DNA of 64,000 bases, from positions 310,001 to 374,000 of the forward strand of contig NZ_JACYXK010000029.1 of assembly GCF_014842975.1 (NCBI RefSeq), in the 5' to 3' direction. The first letter of the stretch is position 1. Every line of letters begins with the position of its first letter. This DNA comes from Rhodanobacter sp. DHB23. Its GTDB lineage: Bacteria; Pseudomonadota; Gammaproteobacteria; Xanthomonadales; Rhodanobacteraceae. Shown one piece after another: positions 16,531-25,517 of this stretch. A program made the position numbers and the translations under genes. The notes under the pieces were generated by a model. That model did not search any database. It was not told the origin of the DNA and saw nothing but the letters and a program-made list of their open reading frames with translations.

Positions 16531-18911
16531 GCGCTGGCGGCCCCGGCAAGCTGCTGCAGCTCGCCGATGATCTGCTTCTGCGACAGCATGCTCAGCTCGA
16601 TCACCTCGCGCGCCTGCGCCACGTAGTAGGCCAGTTGCTCGTCGCTGCGCGCCAGCGACTTGTCCAGCGCCGACTCGATGCCCTGCAGGCGGCCGTTCAG
16701 CGCCTCGGTGGACTGGCCGAACAGCTGCACCGCCGTGCCGAACGCCTCGCCCAGGCTGGCCACTTCCACCGCGCTGCCGGTGACGTGCGCGGCGGCCTCG
16801 TCGAGCTTGCCGCGCTCGTCCTCGATCTGCGCGGTGAAGCGGCTGCCGACGCGTTCCAGCAGGTCGGCCGAGGTGGACACCAGCGCGTCGATCGCGCCGC
16901 GCTGCTCGGTGGAAGCGTGGTTGACCGCGTCGAGCAGGGTTTCCAGCGTGGCCAGCAGGCGGCCGCGTTCCTCCAGCATCGCGGTGTCGCGCACCATGCT
17001 GTCGGACAGTTTCTGCCGCAGCTCGGCCACCACTTCGGCAGCGGCGCGCGGTGCCTCGGAAGCCGTGGCGACCAGCCGCGCGATCTCGGCCAGCGTGTCG
17101 CGGGCCTGCACCTGCGCCTGTTCGCTGATCGCCTGCACGGTTTCTTCCAGCGTGGCGCAGACCTGCTGCTGGTGCGCGGCGAGCTGTCCGCTGCTGTGCT
17201 CCCAGCGCTGGCCGAACTCGCCGGTCAGCGTGGCGAAGGCCTCGCGCCACTGCGCGAGGCGCTCGGCGTCGCGCGCCTGCAACGCATCCTGCAATTCGCC
17301 GTGCGAGCGCTGCAGCGACTGGATCATCGCGTCGCTGCGCTGCGCGAACGCCGCGGCGGCTTCGGTCAGCGCCTGCGCATTGCCGGCGATGCCGTCCAGC
17401 GCGCCGCCCGCCGCCGCCTGCAATTGCGTGGCGACTTCGCCGGCGGTGCGCGCCAGCGCGTCGCAGACCTGTTGCTGTTGTTGCGTCACCTGCGCGCCGT
17501 TGCGCTGCCAGCTTTCGTCGAGCGCGGCGAGCATGGCCGACAGCGACTGCGACCACTGCGCCAGGCGCTGCTCGTCGCGCGCGGCCAGCGCCGACTGCAG
17601 TTCGCCGTGCGATTGCTGCAGGCTGCCGACGAGGGCACGCGCGTGCTCGTCGAAACTGGCCGAAGCCGCCACCAGCGCCTGCTCGTTGCGCCGGGCGAGC
17701 GCGTCGTGCGCTTCATGCTGGCTCGTGAGCGCAGCGCTCCAAGCTTCGGCGGTGCGCCGGGTGTTGTCCTCCAGGCGCGCAGCCACGCCATCGACCAGCG
17801 TCGCCGAACGCTGCTCGAAGGTGGCGGCGAATTGCTGCAAGGCCTGCCGCAAGTCCTCCGCCTGCGCCGCGTTGCCGCGCTGCTGCTCGGCCACGGCCGC
17901 GCCCCAGCTTTCGCGGGCCGCGCCGGCCGCGCCCTGCACGGCGGCATCGAGGCCGTCGAGTTGCCGGCGCACGGCGTGTTCGATGGACGCGTGCAATCGA
18001 CCGGACTGTTCGGCCAGTCCCGCCATGGTGGTGTCCACCACCGGCTGCAGCGCGGCGCCCACGGCGTTGGCCTGCTGGGCGATGCCGTCGTGCAACGCCT
18101 GCTGCAGCGTCGTGGCCAGCCGGGTCCAGGCGGCTTCGGTGCGCTGGTGGAAGGCCTGCTGGTCGGCGTGCAGGCGCTCGTCCGCGGATTGCTGCCGGCG
18201 CTCCAGCGTGTCGGTCAGCATGTGCAGGCGATCCACCAGCGCCGGCATCAACGCGTTCTGTTCCTGCAGCAGGCGGAAGGTTTCGCGGCGCTGCGCCGAC
18301 GGCGAATGCTGCCCCAGGTGCATCGCGATGCCGGCGTCCAGCTGCTGCACGGCCTGCGCGCGCTCACGCCGCAGCAGCGCCGACAGCAAGCCCAGCGCCG
18401 CCGAGGTTGCCACACCCGCGATGGAAGTGCCGAAGGCGAAGCCCAGGCCCTTGACCGGCGCGGCCAGCGAACTGCGGATGGCATCCAGGTCGGTGGCGCT
18501 TTCCAGCGCGAGGCCGGTGCCGCGCAGCGTGGCCATCATGCCCAGCAGGGTGCCCAGCATGCCCAGCAGCACCAGCAGGCCCACCAGGTAGGGTGCCAGC
18601 GCCGGCGCCGGCAGGCCGACGCGTTCGCCTTCGACGCGCAGGCGCACGCTGTTGCGCAGGCCGGGATGCAGGCGGACCAGCCAGTCGCCCGGATGGGTTC
18701 CGGCCTGTTCGATGGACGGCAATGCGCGCAGCAGCGTGGCGGTGGCCTGGCCGTAGCGCAGCAGCTCGAACGAACCCGCGAGATAGCACGCGGCGATCAG
18801 GGCGGCGACGGCGAAGGCCAGCGTGTGGTTGCCGAGATAGCCGATGGCTATCCAGCCCACGACCAGCAGGCCGGCCAGGAAGACGATGGGAGCGACGAGG
18901 TTTCGGGACAT
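16527..18911 (-). CDS. MotA-like membrane protein with long helical tail (DUF802)
   Basis: 794 residues from ATG 18909-18911, six bases after the DUF3348 stop. Four membrane segments in MotA/TolQ/ExbB topology: about 5-25, 30-51, 106-128 and 157-180. The signature GMLGTLLGMMATLRGTG and VKGLGFAFGTSIAGVATSAA covers TM3-TM4. Residues 181-794 are almost entirely helical, Ala/Gln/Glu/Arg-rich and probably cytoplasmic, with two about 100-residue repeats (SLQQSHGELQSALAARDEQ near 429, SLQRSHGELQDALQARDAE near 529). Members of the MotA family form ion-driven pentamers around a MotB dimer. The very long tail is unlike flagellar MotA and resembles ZorA of Zorya phage defence. Confidence 0.88.
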   Translation of the reverse strand: MSRNLVAPIVFLAGLLVVGWIAIGYLGNHTLAFAVAALIAACYLAGSFELLRYGQATATLLRALPSIEQAGTHPGDWLVRLHPGLRNSVRLRVEGERVGLPAPALAPYLVGLLVLLGMLGTLLGMMATLRGTGLALESATDLDAIRSSLAAPVKGLGFAFGTSIAGVATSAALGLLSALLRRERAQAVQQLDAGIAMHLGQHSPSAQRRETFRLLQEQNALMPALVDRLHMLTDTLERRQQSADERLHADQQAFHQRTEAAWTRLATTLQQALHDGIAQQANAVGAALQPVVDTTMAGLAEQSGRLHASIEHAVRRQLDGLDAAVQGAAGAARESWGAAVAEQQRGNAAQAEDLRQALQQFAATFEQRSATLVDGVAARLEDNTRRTAEAWSAALTSQHEAHDALARRNEQALVAASASFDEHARALVGSLQQSHGELQSALAARDEQRLAQWSQSLSAMLAALDESWQRNGAQVTQQQQQVCDALARTAGEVATQLQAAAGGALDGIAGNAQALTEAAAAFAQRSDAMIQSLQRSHGELQDALQARDAERLAQWREAFATLTGEFGQRWEHSSGQLAAHQQQVCATLEETVQAISEQAQVQARDTLAEIARLVATASEAPRAAAEVVAELRQKLSDSMVRDTAMLEERGRLLATLETLLDAVNHASTEQRGAIDALVSTSADLLERVGSRFTAQIEDERGKLDEAAAHVTGSAVEVASLGEAFGTAVQLFGQSTEALNGRLQGIESALDKSLARSDEQLAYYVAQAREVIELSMLSQKQIIGELQQLAGAASA

Positions 18912-18917
18912 GGAGCG

Positions 18918-19739
18918 TTACCGGGTGCGCAGCGCTGCGAGCAGGCCGTCGATGGGGTGGAAGCGGACCTCCAGTTCGGCCAGCAGCGCCATGCGCATGT
19001 CCTGGCGGAACCGCGCCAGCCAGGGGCCGGCGGCAGGCGTCGCAGAGGTATCGTCAAGCGCAGAGGCTCTACTCCCCTCTCCCGCTTGCGGGAGAGGGGT
19101 CGGGGGAGAGGGCACGCTTCGCCCACGACCCCTATCCCGCCCTTCGGGCACCCTCTCCCGCAAGCGGGAGAGGGATTCATCAGGCAGCGTCTGCGTGTAT
19201 TGAAGCTTCTCGGTGTCGCGCAGGTGCTGGTAATGCAGGCCAAGCAGGCTCGGGACACGGGCCAGCAACATCAGTTCGCGCGGACTGAGCGTGGCCTCCA
19301 TCACCGCATCGACCTCGGCCAGCCGCGCCTTGGCCGGCGACTGGCGGGCCAGCGCGTCGCGCAGGCGGCCGCGCAGCAGGCCGGTGGCCGACTGCATCGC
19401 GCGCTGCACGGCCACGCAATGCTGGCGGTAGGGCTGGTAGTCGAGCGCAGGCGCGATGTCGGCATCGATGGCCTGCACCAGCGACTGGCGCACTTCCGCG
19501 CACCCGGCATCCTGCATGTCGTCGACATCCCTGTCGTCTCCGGCCCTGTCGCCCTCCGCAGCCGGCAGGTTGCCGTCCAGCGCGCGCGACAGCACCAGTG
19601 CGCGATTCCAGTCGAACCACTGCGCCAGCCGCTCGGTCAACACCGGCGGCGTGCGCGGCAGGTCGGCATCGCTGAAGCGGGCCAGCAGGCGAATGAACGC
19701 CGGGCCCAGCACGGGCGCCCGTGAGGAAGCTTTCGCCAT
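18918..19739 (-). CDS. DUF3348 family protein carrying an in-frame repeat insertion
   Basis: 273 residues from ATG 19737-19739. The family N-terminus is clear: RAPVLGPAFIRLLARFSDADLP followed by LTERLAQWFDWNRALVLSRALDG. The C-terminus ends FRQDMRMALLAELEVRFHPIDGLLAAL. Between them, residues about 189-222 (SLSRLRERVPEGRDRGRGRS... PLPQAGEGS) are the translation of an intergenic palindromic repeat. No membrane segment or signal. First gene of the four-gene block; the tight spacing implies one transcript. Function unknown. A longer upstream frame has no support. Confidence 0.85.
   Translation of the reverse strand: MAKASSRAPVLGPAFIRLLARFSDADLPRTPPVLTERLAQWFDWNRALVLSRALDGNLPAAEGDRAGDDRDVDDMQDAGCAEVRQSLVQAIDADIAPALDYQPYRQHCVAVQRAMQSATGLLRGRLRDALARQSPAKARLAEVDAVMEATLSPRELMLLARVPSLLGLHYQHLRDTEKLQYTQTLPDESLSRLRERVPEGRDRGRGRSVPSPPTPLPQAGEGSRASALDDTSATPAAGPWLARFRQDMRMALLAELEVRFHPIDGLLAALRTR
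19074..19174. repeat. CCCTCTCCCGC palindrome pair inside a coding gene
   Basis: CCCCTCTCCCGC-TT-GCGGGAGAGGGG (19074-19099) and CCCTCTCCCGC-AA-GCGGGAGAGGG (19151-19174) are members of the family also found at 14733, 26516, 48608 and 48774. Here they lie inside the DUF3348 gene without breaking its frame. Confidence 0.85.
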
Positions 19740-19913
19740 GGATCCAGACTGAAAAGGGTGCATTTTACACGGCGGCGCGAACCGGCCGCCTGTCCGGCCA
19801 TTCATGATCACCTGGCACCCGGCGCCGGGACTGCCTGCACACATGGAGATGCACGCCCGTACTTTCGGCGCCGCCGAGGCCGCCAGGCAACCGGACCGTC
19901 GCTATGGAACAGG

Positions 19914-22088
19914 TTACGACTGGGCCGGCACGACATCGCCGGCCACCACCGGCGGCGCGGGCAACGCGCGTTCGTGCTCGAGCAACCAGCGCCGGAAGCC
20001 CGCATCGTCCACCGGGCGGCAGATCAGGTAACCCTGCAGGCCATCGCAACCCAGCGCCACCAGCACCTGCCGCTGCGCCTCGGTCTCCACGCCTTCGGCC
20101 ACCGTGGCGATGCCGAGGCGATGCGCCACGTCGACGATGAAGCCGGCCAACGGGTCGGTGTCGGCGGGTGCCAGCCCGCTGACGAAGGCGCGGTCGATCT
20201 TGATGACGTCCAGCGGCAGGCGTTGCAGGTAGCTCAGCGAGGAATAGCCGACGCCGAAATCGTCCAGCGCGAGATGGAAGCCGGCGCCGACCAGGCGGCG
20301 CAGCATCGCCAGCGTGCCGTCGAAATCCTGCAGCAAGGCGCTTTCGGTCAGTTCCAGCGTCAGCCGTTCGGGCGCGATGCCGGCGCCACGCACCTGCCGC
20401 TCCAGTTGCGTGGCGAAATGCGGATGCGCCAGTTGCCACGCGCTGACATTGATCGCGAGCCGCCCGTGGAAGGCCACGCCGTCGCGCTCCCAGGCCCTGA
20501 GCCGTGCGCAGGCCTCGGTGATCACCCAGGCGCCAAGCGCGTGGATCAGGCCGGTTTCCTCGGCCAGCGGAATGAACCGGTCCGGCGACAGCTCGCCGTA
20601 CTGCGGATGGCGCCAGCGCAGCAGCGCCTCGGCACCCAGCAGGCGGCCATCACGATCCAGCTGCGGCTGGAAATGCAGGGCGAACTGCGCGTGCTCGGCG
20701 TCGCATTCCAGGGCCTCGCGCAGGCCGCGCTCCAGCAACAGGCGGGTGTCGGCTTCCCGCTGCATCGGCGCCTCGAACAGGCGCGCCATGCTGCGCCCGG
20801 CCGCCTTGGCTCGGTACAGCGCGATGTCGGCGTGGCGCAGCAGGTCGGTGACGTCGGCCTCGCCATCCGGGAACATCACCATGCCCACGCTGGCGCCCAC
20901 GGCGAGCATGCGGTCATCCACCGCCACCGGCTCGGCCAGCCGCGCGATCAACTGTTCGGCCAGCCGCTGCGCCTGCGCCCGCGCATCGGCCAGTGCGCAG
21001 GGCAGCGGCCCCAGCAACAGCACGAACTCGTCGCCGCCAAGCCGCGCCAGCAGGGACTGCGGTGGCGCGATCGCGAGCAGGCGCGCGGCGACCGCCTCCA
21101 GCAGGCGGTCGCCGACCAGGTGGCCCAGGCCGTCGTTGATGGTCTTGAAGTTGTCCAGGTCGATCAGCAGCAACGCGCCGCAACAGCCCTGCGCCCGCGC
21201 TTCGTCGCGCACGCCTTCGAGGTGTTCGAGCAGTCGGCTGCGGTTGGGCAGGCCGGTGAGGCCGTCGTGGTAGGCGAGATGCAGCAGCTTGTGTTCCGCC
21301 GCCTGGCGGGTCTGCTCCTCGATCTCCAGCCGCCGCCTGACCGACTCGAGTTGCCGCGTCTGCTGGCGCAACTGCGCCGCCAGCGACAGGCTCATCAGCA
21401 GCACGAAGGGCAGGAAGGCGAACGCATCGAGGTAGGGCGAAGGCACGCCAAGCACGTCGATGGCGATGTCGCCCCACAGCAGCGCGGCGAACTCGATGGC
21501 GAGGCAGATGCCCAGCAGCATGGCCAGCATGGCTTCGCCACGCCGCCACTGCCGCCATGCCCGGCCCAGCGCCCAGGTGAACAGCGCGTAGGTCGCGGCA
21601 TGGAACAGCCAACCCCAGGCCGACACCACGCCGTCGAGCCGGTACAGCCGCTCGCCCCAGGGCAACGTGATGCCCTGGCCGGCCCGCAGCTCGCTGAAGA
21701 ACAGCGTCGCCGGCGCGCCCAGGTTGACGCAGAAGAAGAGCAGCAACACCGCGCCCAGCACCAGCACGGTACGCCAGCCGGTGGCGTCGCCGGTGTAGCC
21801 GCGGATGAACACGACGAACGGCAGGAACGACAGCACCGCCGCGCCGATGGTCCAGCGGATCGCCGCCACGGCATCGGCCAGGTCTGCGGCATCGTTCTGG
21901 CGCACGTTGCCCAGCGCCAGCGCCGCGATCAGGAAGCACAGCAGCGCATAGGACAGGTGGATCGCGCTGCGCCGTTGCCACAGGCCGATCACCGTGTATT
22001 GCACGCCCGACGCGAAGGCAATGCCGGCGGCGGCGATCAACGCGACCGAGAAATAGCCCACCGCCGGCAAATACACCCCGTCCAGCAT
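19914..22088 (-). CDS. membrane GGDEF-EAL protein (c-di-GMP metabolism)
   Basis: 724 residues from ATG 22086-22088 (GGGGGCGGGC upstream; an ATG at 22104-22106 is an alternative). The N-terminal about 250 residues form seven or so membrane segments. A short coiled coil (RQLESVRRRLEIEEQTRQ) leads into a GGDEF domain with intact LARLGGDEFVLLL, then an EAL domain with GAEALLRWRHP, NVSAWQL, ELTES, LDDFGVGYSSLSYL and VAEGVET. Both active sites look complete, so it could make or break c-di-GMP. Divergent from another GGDEF gene at 22286 with 197 bases between. Confidence 0.92.
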   Translation of the reverse strand: MLDGVYLPAVGYFSVALIAAAGIAFASGVQYTVIGLWQRRSAIHLSYALLCFLIAALALGNVRQNDAADLADAVAAIRWTIGAAVLSFLPFVVFIRGYTGDATGWRTVLVLGAVLLLFFCVNLGAPATLFFSELRAGQGITLPWGERLYRLDGVVSAWGWLFHAATYALFTWALGRAWRQWRRGEAMLAMLLGICLAIEFAALLWGDIAIDVLGVPSPYLDAFAFLPFVLLMSLSLAAQLRQQTRQLESVRRRLEIEEQTRQAAEHKLLHLAYHDGLTGLPNRSRLLEHLEGVRDEARAQGCCGALLLIDLDNFKTINDGLGHLVGDRLLEAVAARLLAIAPPQSLLARLGGDEFVLLLGPLPCALADARAQAQRLAEQLIARLAEPVAVDDRMLAVGASVGMVMFPDGEADVTDLLRHADIALYRAKAAGRSMARLFEAPMQREADTRLLLERGLREALECDAEHAQFALHFQPQLDRDGRLLGAEALLRWRHPQYGELSPDRFIPLAEETGLIHALGAWVITEACARLRAWERDGVAFHGRLAINVSAWQLAHPHFATQLERQVRGAGIAPERLTLELTESALLQDFDGTLAMLRRLVGAGFHLALDDFGVGYSSLSYLQRLPLDVIKIDRAFVSGLAPADTDPLAGFIVDVAHRLGIATVAEGVETEAQRQVLVALGCDGLQGYLICRPVDDAGFRRWLLEHERALPAPPVVAGDVVPAQS

Positions 22089-22285
22089 GCCCGCCCCCGT
22101 TCCCATGCAGGCGCCCAGCTTGCGCCAACCCTCACCACAAGGAAAGCCGCGCGGCCTATACATTTTGCTGCTTGCATTTTGCGAAAGCGGAGATCCAGAC
22201 TGGCCACGCATTCGCGCAAGCGTTCAGGGGCGCCAGGCCGGCGATCGACCGGATTGGCGAAGGGTGGGCCTGCCGGGGGGCTGCC

Positions 22286-23455
22286 ATGTTGTCGCACCAG
22301 GCCATTCACGCGGTCGGCGCCGCGGTCTATCTCGTCTTCTGCGCGCTGTTCCTGTGGCTGCGGACCATCCCGCGCACCAATCCCGGCGCCGGATGGTGGG
22401 CGATGGCACTGCTGTTCGCCTGCGCCGGGCACGTGGACTACCTGCTGCAGCCGGTGGCCGACGCGGGGGCGCCGACCGAGGCGATCTATGCCGCGCTGAA
22501 GGTGATGGAATCGGCCTGCCTCGTCGCCGGCATGATCCGCTGCTTCCGGCTCGCGTTCGACCTGCGGTTCGTGGCGCTGGCATGGTTCGCGGTCGAGGCA
22601 TGGATCTGGCTGGGCGTGGCCTTCGGCGCCACGCCGCACTCGCGCGGGTTGACCCTGGTGGGCGTCAGCGTGCTGGTCCAGTCGGCCATCGGCTGGGTCG
22701 CCCTGCGCTTCCGCGACGAACTCGATGCCCGCTGGATGCCGGTCGCCAGCGCGGCCAGCTTCCTGCTGGCGCTGCATTGGGCGCTGGTCTACCCGGTCAT
22801 CGCGTGGGCGCCCATCTGGTCCTCGCACGGTTTCCTGCTGGGCGTGGCGCTGACGCTGGCGCAGTACTTCGCCCTGCTCGCCGCGCTGTTGCGCAGCTTC
22901 CAGCAACGCCTGCTGCTGGCCGAGTCCCACGCGCTGGACATGGCCTTCCGCGACCCGCTCACCGGCCTGAACAACCGGCGCTACATGAATTCGCTGTTCG
23001 AGAACGCGCTGCTGCTGGCCACCCGCCCGCATCACCTGGTGGCGGTGCTGTGCATCGACCTGGACGACTTCAAGTCCATCAACGACCAGGCCGGCCACCT
23101 GGCCGGCGACGAAGTGCTGAAAGTGGTGGCGGAGCGGCTCACCCATGCCACCCGCAGCACCGACATCTGCGCCCGCCTGGGCGGCGACGAATTCGTGGCG
23201 ATCTGCACCCAGCTCGATCAGGCCGAGCAGGCCCACGCCATCGCCAGGAAACTGCTGGACGCGCTGGCCGAACCCATCGTGGCCGCCGAGCGCTCGTGGG
23301 CCATGCACGCCAGCATCGGCATCAGCTTCTACCCACGGCACGGGCATACCCTGACCGAACTGCTGGGACACGCCGACCGGGCGATGTACCAGGTCAAGCA
23401 CGCGGGCAAGCACGGCTACCGGATCCACCCGGAGCAGGCCGTCGCCGAGAGCTGA
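22286..23455 (+). CDS. membrane diguanylate cyclase (GGDEF)
   Basis: 389 residues from ATG 22286, with GGGGGG five bases upstream; the upstream open frame (from 22172) adds a tail with no membrane character. About six N-terminal membrane segments (residues 8-200) precede a GGDEF domain at about 215-380: DPLTGLNNRRYMN, DLDDFKSINDQAGHLAGDEVL and CARLGGDEFVAIC. The active site is intact, so it should synthesise c-di-GMP from GTP. An RxxD product-inhibition site is not evident. Likely shares a divergent control region with the GGDEF-EAL gene. Confidence 0.92.
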   Translation: MLSHQAIHAVGAAVYLVFCALFLWLRTIPRTNPGAGWWAMALLFACAGHVDYLLQPVADAGAPTEAIYAALKVMESACLVAGMIRCFRLAFDLRFVALAWFAVEAWIWLGVAFGATPHSRGLTLVGVSVLVQSAIGWVALRFRDELDARWMPVASAASFLLALHWALVYPVIAWAPIWSSHGFLLGVALTLAQYFALLAALLRSFQQRLLLAESHALDMAFRDPLTGLNNRRYMNSLFENALLLATRPHHLVAVLCIDLDDFKSINDQAGHLAGDEVLKVVAERLTHATRSTDICARLGGDEFVAICTQLDQAEQAHAIARKLLDALAEPIVAAERSWAMHASIGISFYPRHGHTLTELLGHADRAMYQVKHAGKHGYRIHPEQAVAES

Positions 23456-23528
23456 CCGGACTTCCGCCACGGTTCGCCACCAGGAGGGCGATGGCATACT
23501 TGGCCCTTTCGGTTCCAGAGTACCCGCC

Positions 23529-25385
23529 ATGCGCCCGCTCCCCGTCCTTGCCCTGGCCGCATTCGCGCTGCCGCTGGCCGCCCACGCCAACGACCCGCAC
23601 TCCTACGCCCAGCCCGACCAGGTGGTGGTGACCCACCTCGACCTCGACCTGAAGATCGACTTCCCGCACAAGCAGCTCGACGGCGTGGCCACGCTGAAGC
23701 TGGACTGGAAGAACCCGCAGGCCCCTGCGCTGGTGCTGGACACGCGCGCCCTGTCGATCGCCTCGGTGGACGCGGTGGACGCCGACGGCAGGACACAGGT
23801 GCTGAAGTACGTACTCGCACCAGCCGACAAGGAGCTGGGCAGCAAGCTCACCATCGAGGCGCCGCGGCATCCGGCGCAGGTGCGCATCGCCTACGCCACC
23901 TCGCCCGAGGCCTCCGGCCTGCAGTGGCTGCTGCCCGCGCAGACCGCGGACAGGAAGCTGCCCTTCATGTTCTCGCAGTCCGAGTCCATCCACGCGCGCT
24001 CGTGGGTGCCGCTGCAGGATTCGCCGGCGATCCGCTTCAGCTACGACGCCCATGTCACTGCGCCGAAGGACGTGCGCGTGGTGATGAGCGCGCTGAACGA
24101 CGCGAAGCATCCGCTGGACGGCGACTTCAGCTTCGACCAGCCGCACGCGATCCCGTCCTACCTGCTCGCCATCGCCGCCGGCGACATCGCGGTGAAGGAA
24201 ACCGGGCCGCGCTCGGCGGTGTACGCCGAGCCTTCCGTGGTGGACAAGGCGGCCAGCGAGTTCGCCGACACCGAGAAGATGATCGAAACGGCGGAGTCGC
24301 TGTACGGCCCCTACCGCTGGGGCCGCTACGACCTGCTGGTGCTGCCGCCGTCCTTCCCCTTCGGCGGCATGGAAAACCCCAACATGACCTTCGCCACGCC
24401 GACGATCATCGTGGGCGACAAGAGCCTGGTCAGCGTGATCTCGCACGAGCTGGCGCACTCCTGGTCGGGCAACCTGGTGACCAATGCCGCGTGGCGCGAC
24501 GGCTGGCTCAACGAAGGCTTCACCACCTACGTGCAGGGGCGCATCACCGAGGCGCTGTACGGCAAGCGCCTGGCCGACGAGGAGGCGCTGCTCTCCGCCC
24601 GCGCGCTGCAGAAATCCATCGGCAAGATGCCCGCGAACTCGCAGAAGCTGGCGCCCGAGCCGCGCGGCGTGGACGCCGACGATGCGCTCTCCGACGTGGC
24701 CTACGACAAGGGTTCGTGGTTCCTGCGCACGCTGGAGCAGAAGTTCGGCCGCGCGGATTTCGACGCCTACCTCAAGGGCTACTTCGACCACTTCGCCTGG
24801 CACAGCATCACCACCGAGCAGATGCTGGCCTACATGAAGCCCAACCTGATCGAGAAATACCCCGGCAAGATGCGCTGGGACGAGGTGCAGGCCTGGGTGT
24901 ACGGCGCCGGCATCCCGCAGGACGCGCCACTGCCCGACTCGCCGCGCTTCGACGCCATCGACAAGGAACGCAGCGCCTTCCTCGCCGGCAGCCTGCCCGC
25001 CGCGCAACTGGACGCGAAGGACTGGAACACGCAGGAATGGATGTACTTCCTCGACCGCCTGCCCGACGCGCCCACGCTGGCGCAGGTGCAGGCCATCGAC
25101 GCCGCCTGGCACCTCACCGGCACGCACAACGCGGAGATCGGCATGCGCTGGTACGTGCACGCCATCGCCGCCGGCGACAAGGCCGTGTGGCCGGCCGCCG
25201 CCGAGCACATGACGCGCATCGGCCGCCTCTACCTCACCACGCCGGTGTACCGTGCGTTCGCGCAGACGCCGGAAGGCCTGGCTTACGCCGGGCAGGTCTA
25301 TGCCAAGGCGAAGGACGGTTATCACCCGATGACGCAGCAGGCCATCGAGCGCCTGTTCGCGAAGGCGAAGTCTGCCGCGAAGTAA
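23529..25385 (+). CDS. M1 family aminopeptidase (leukotriene A4 hydrolase-like)
   Basis: 618 residues. A signal peptide (MRPLPVLALAAFALPLAAHA) implies a periplasmic enzyme. The substrate motif FGGMENP (278-284) and zinc site HELAHSW (306-312) with the third ligand E329 in WLNEGFTTYVQG are all present, with the correct 18-residue spacing. Helical C-terminal domain follows (about 450-618). Members remove N-terminal residues from peptides. A GGCATACT -10-like element lies about 30 bases upstream. The gene is followed by an intergenic repeat and a hydrolase gene on the same strand. Confidence 0.93.
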   Translation: MRPLPVLALAAFALPLAAHANDPHSYAQPDQVVVTHLDLDLKIDFPHKQLDGVATLKLDWKNPQAPALVLDTRALSIASVDAVDADGRTQVLKYVLAPADKELGSKLTIEAPRHPAQVRIAYATSPEASGLQWLLPAQTADRKLPFMFSQSESIHARSWVPLQDSPAIRFSYDAHVTAPKDVRVVMSALNDAKHPLDGDFSFDQPHAIPSYLLAIAAGDIAVKETGPRSAVYAEPSVVDKAASEFADTEKMIETAESLYGPYRWGRYDLLVLPPSFPFGGMENPNMTFATPTIIVGDKSLVSVISHELAHSWSGNLVTNAAWRDGWLNEGFTTYVQGRITEALYGKRLADEEALLSARALQKSIGKMPANSQKLAPEPRGVDADDALSDVAYDKGSWFLRTLEQKFGRADFDAYLKGYFDHFAWHSITTEQMLAYMKPNLIEKYPGKMRWDEVQAWVYGAGIPQDAPLPDSPRFDAIDKERSAFLAGSLPAAQLDAKDWNTQEWMYFLDRLPDAPTLAQVQAIDAAWHLTGTHNAEIGMRWYVHAIAAGDKAVWPAAAEHMTRIGRLYLTTPVYRAFAQTPEGLAYAGQVYAKAKDGYHPMTQQAIERLFAKAKSAAK

Positions 25386-25395
25386 CGCTCTTCAA

Positions 25396-25494
25396 CCTCC
25401 TCCCCATGCTGGCAGGGGGAGGCCGGGAGGGGGTGCTTCGATGCCGCAAAGAGCAACCCCACCCCAACCCTCCCCTGCACGCAGGGGAGGGAGC
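25396..25494. repeat. two inverted CCTCCCC-type hairpins
   Basis: CCTCCTCCCCATGCTGGCAG with its arm AGGGGGAGG, then a mirror-image ACCCTCCCCTGCACGCAGGG copy, separated by about 30 bases. Same family as 14974-15095. It fills the gap between the M1 peptidase and the hydrolase. Confidence 0.65.
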
Positions 25495-25517
25495 TCAATC
25501 ACCACGAGATTCAACCG

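Noticed and set aside
16635-19724. 1029-codon plus-strand open frame opposite DUF802 and DUF3348
   Set aside because: Composition is Arg/Gln/His-rich antisense of a helical protein; no start signal or domain.
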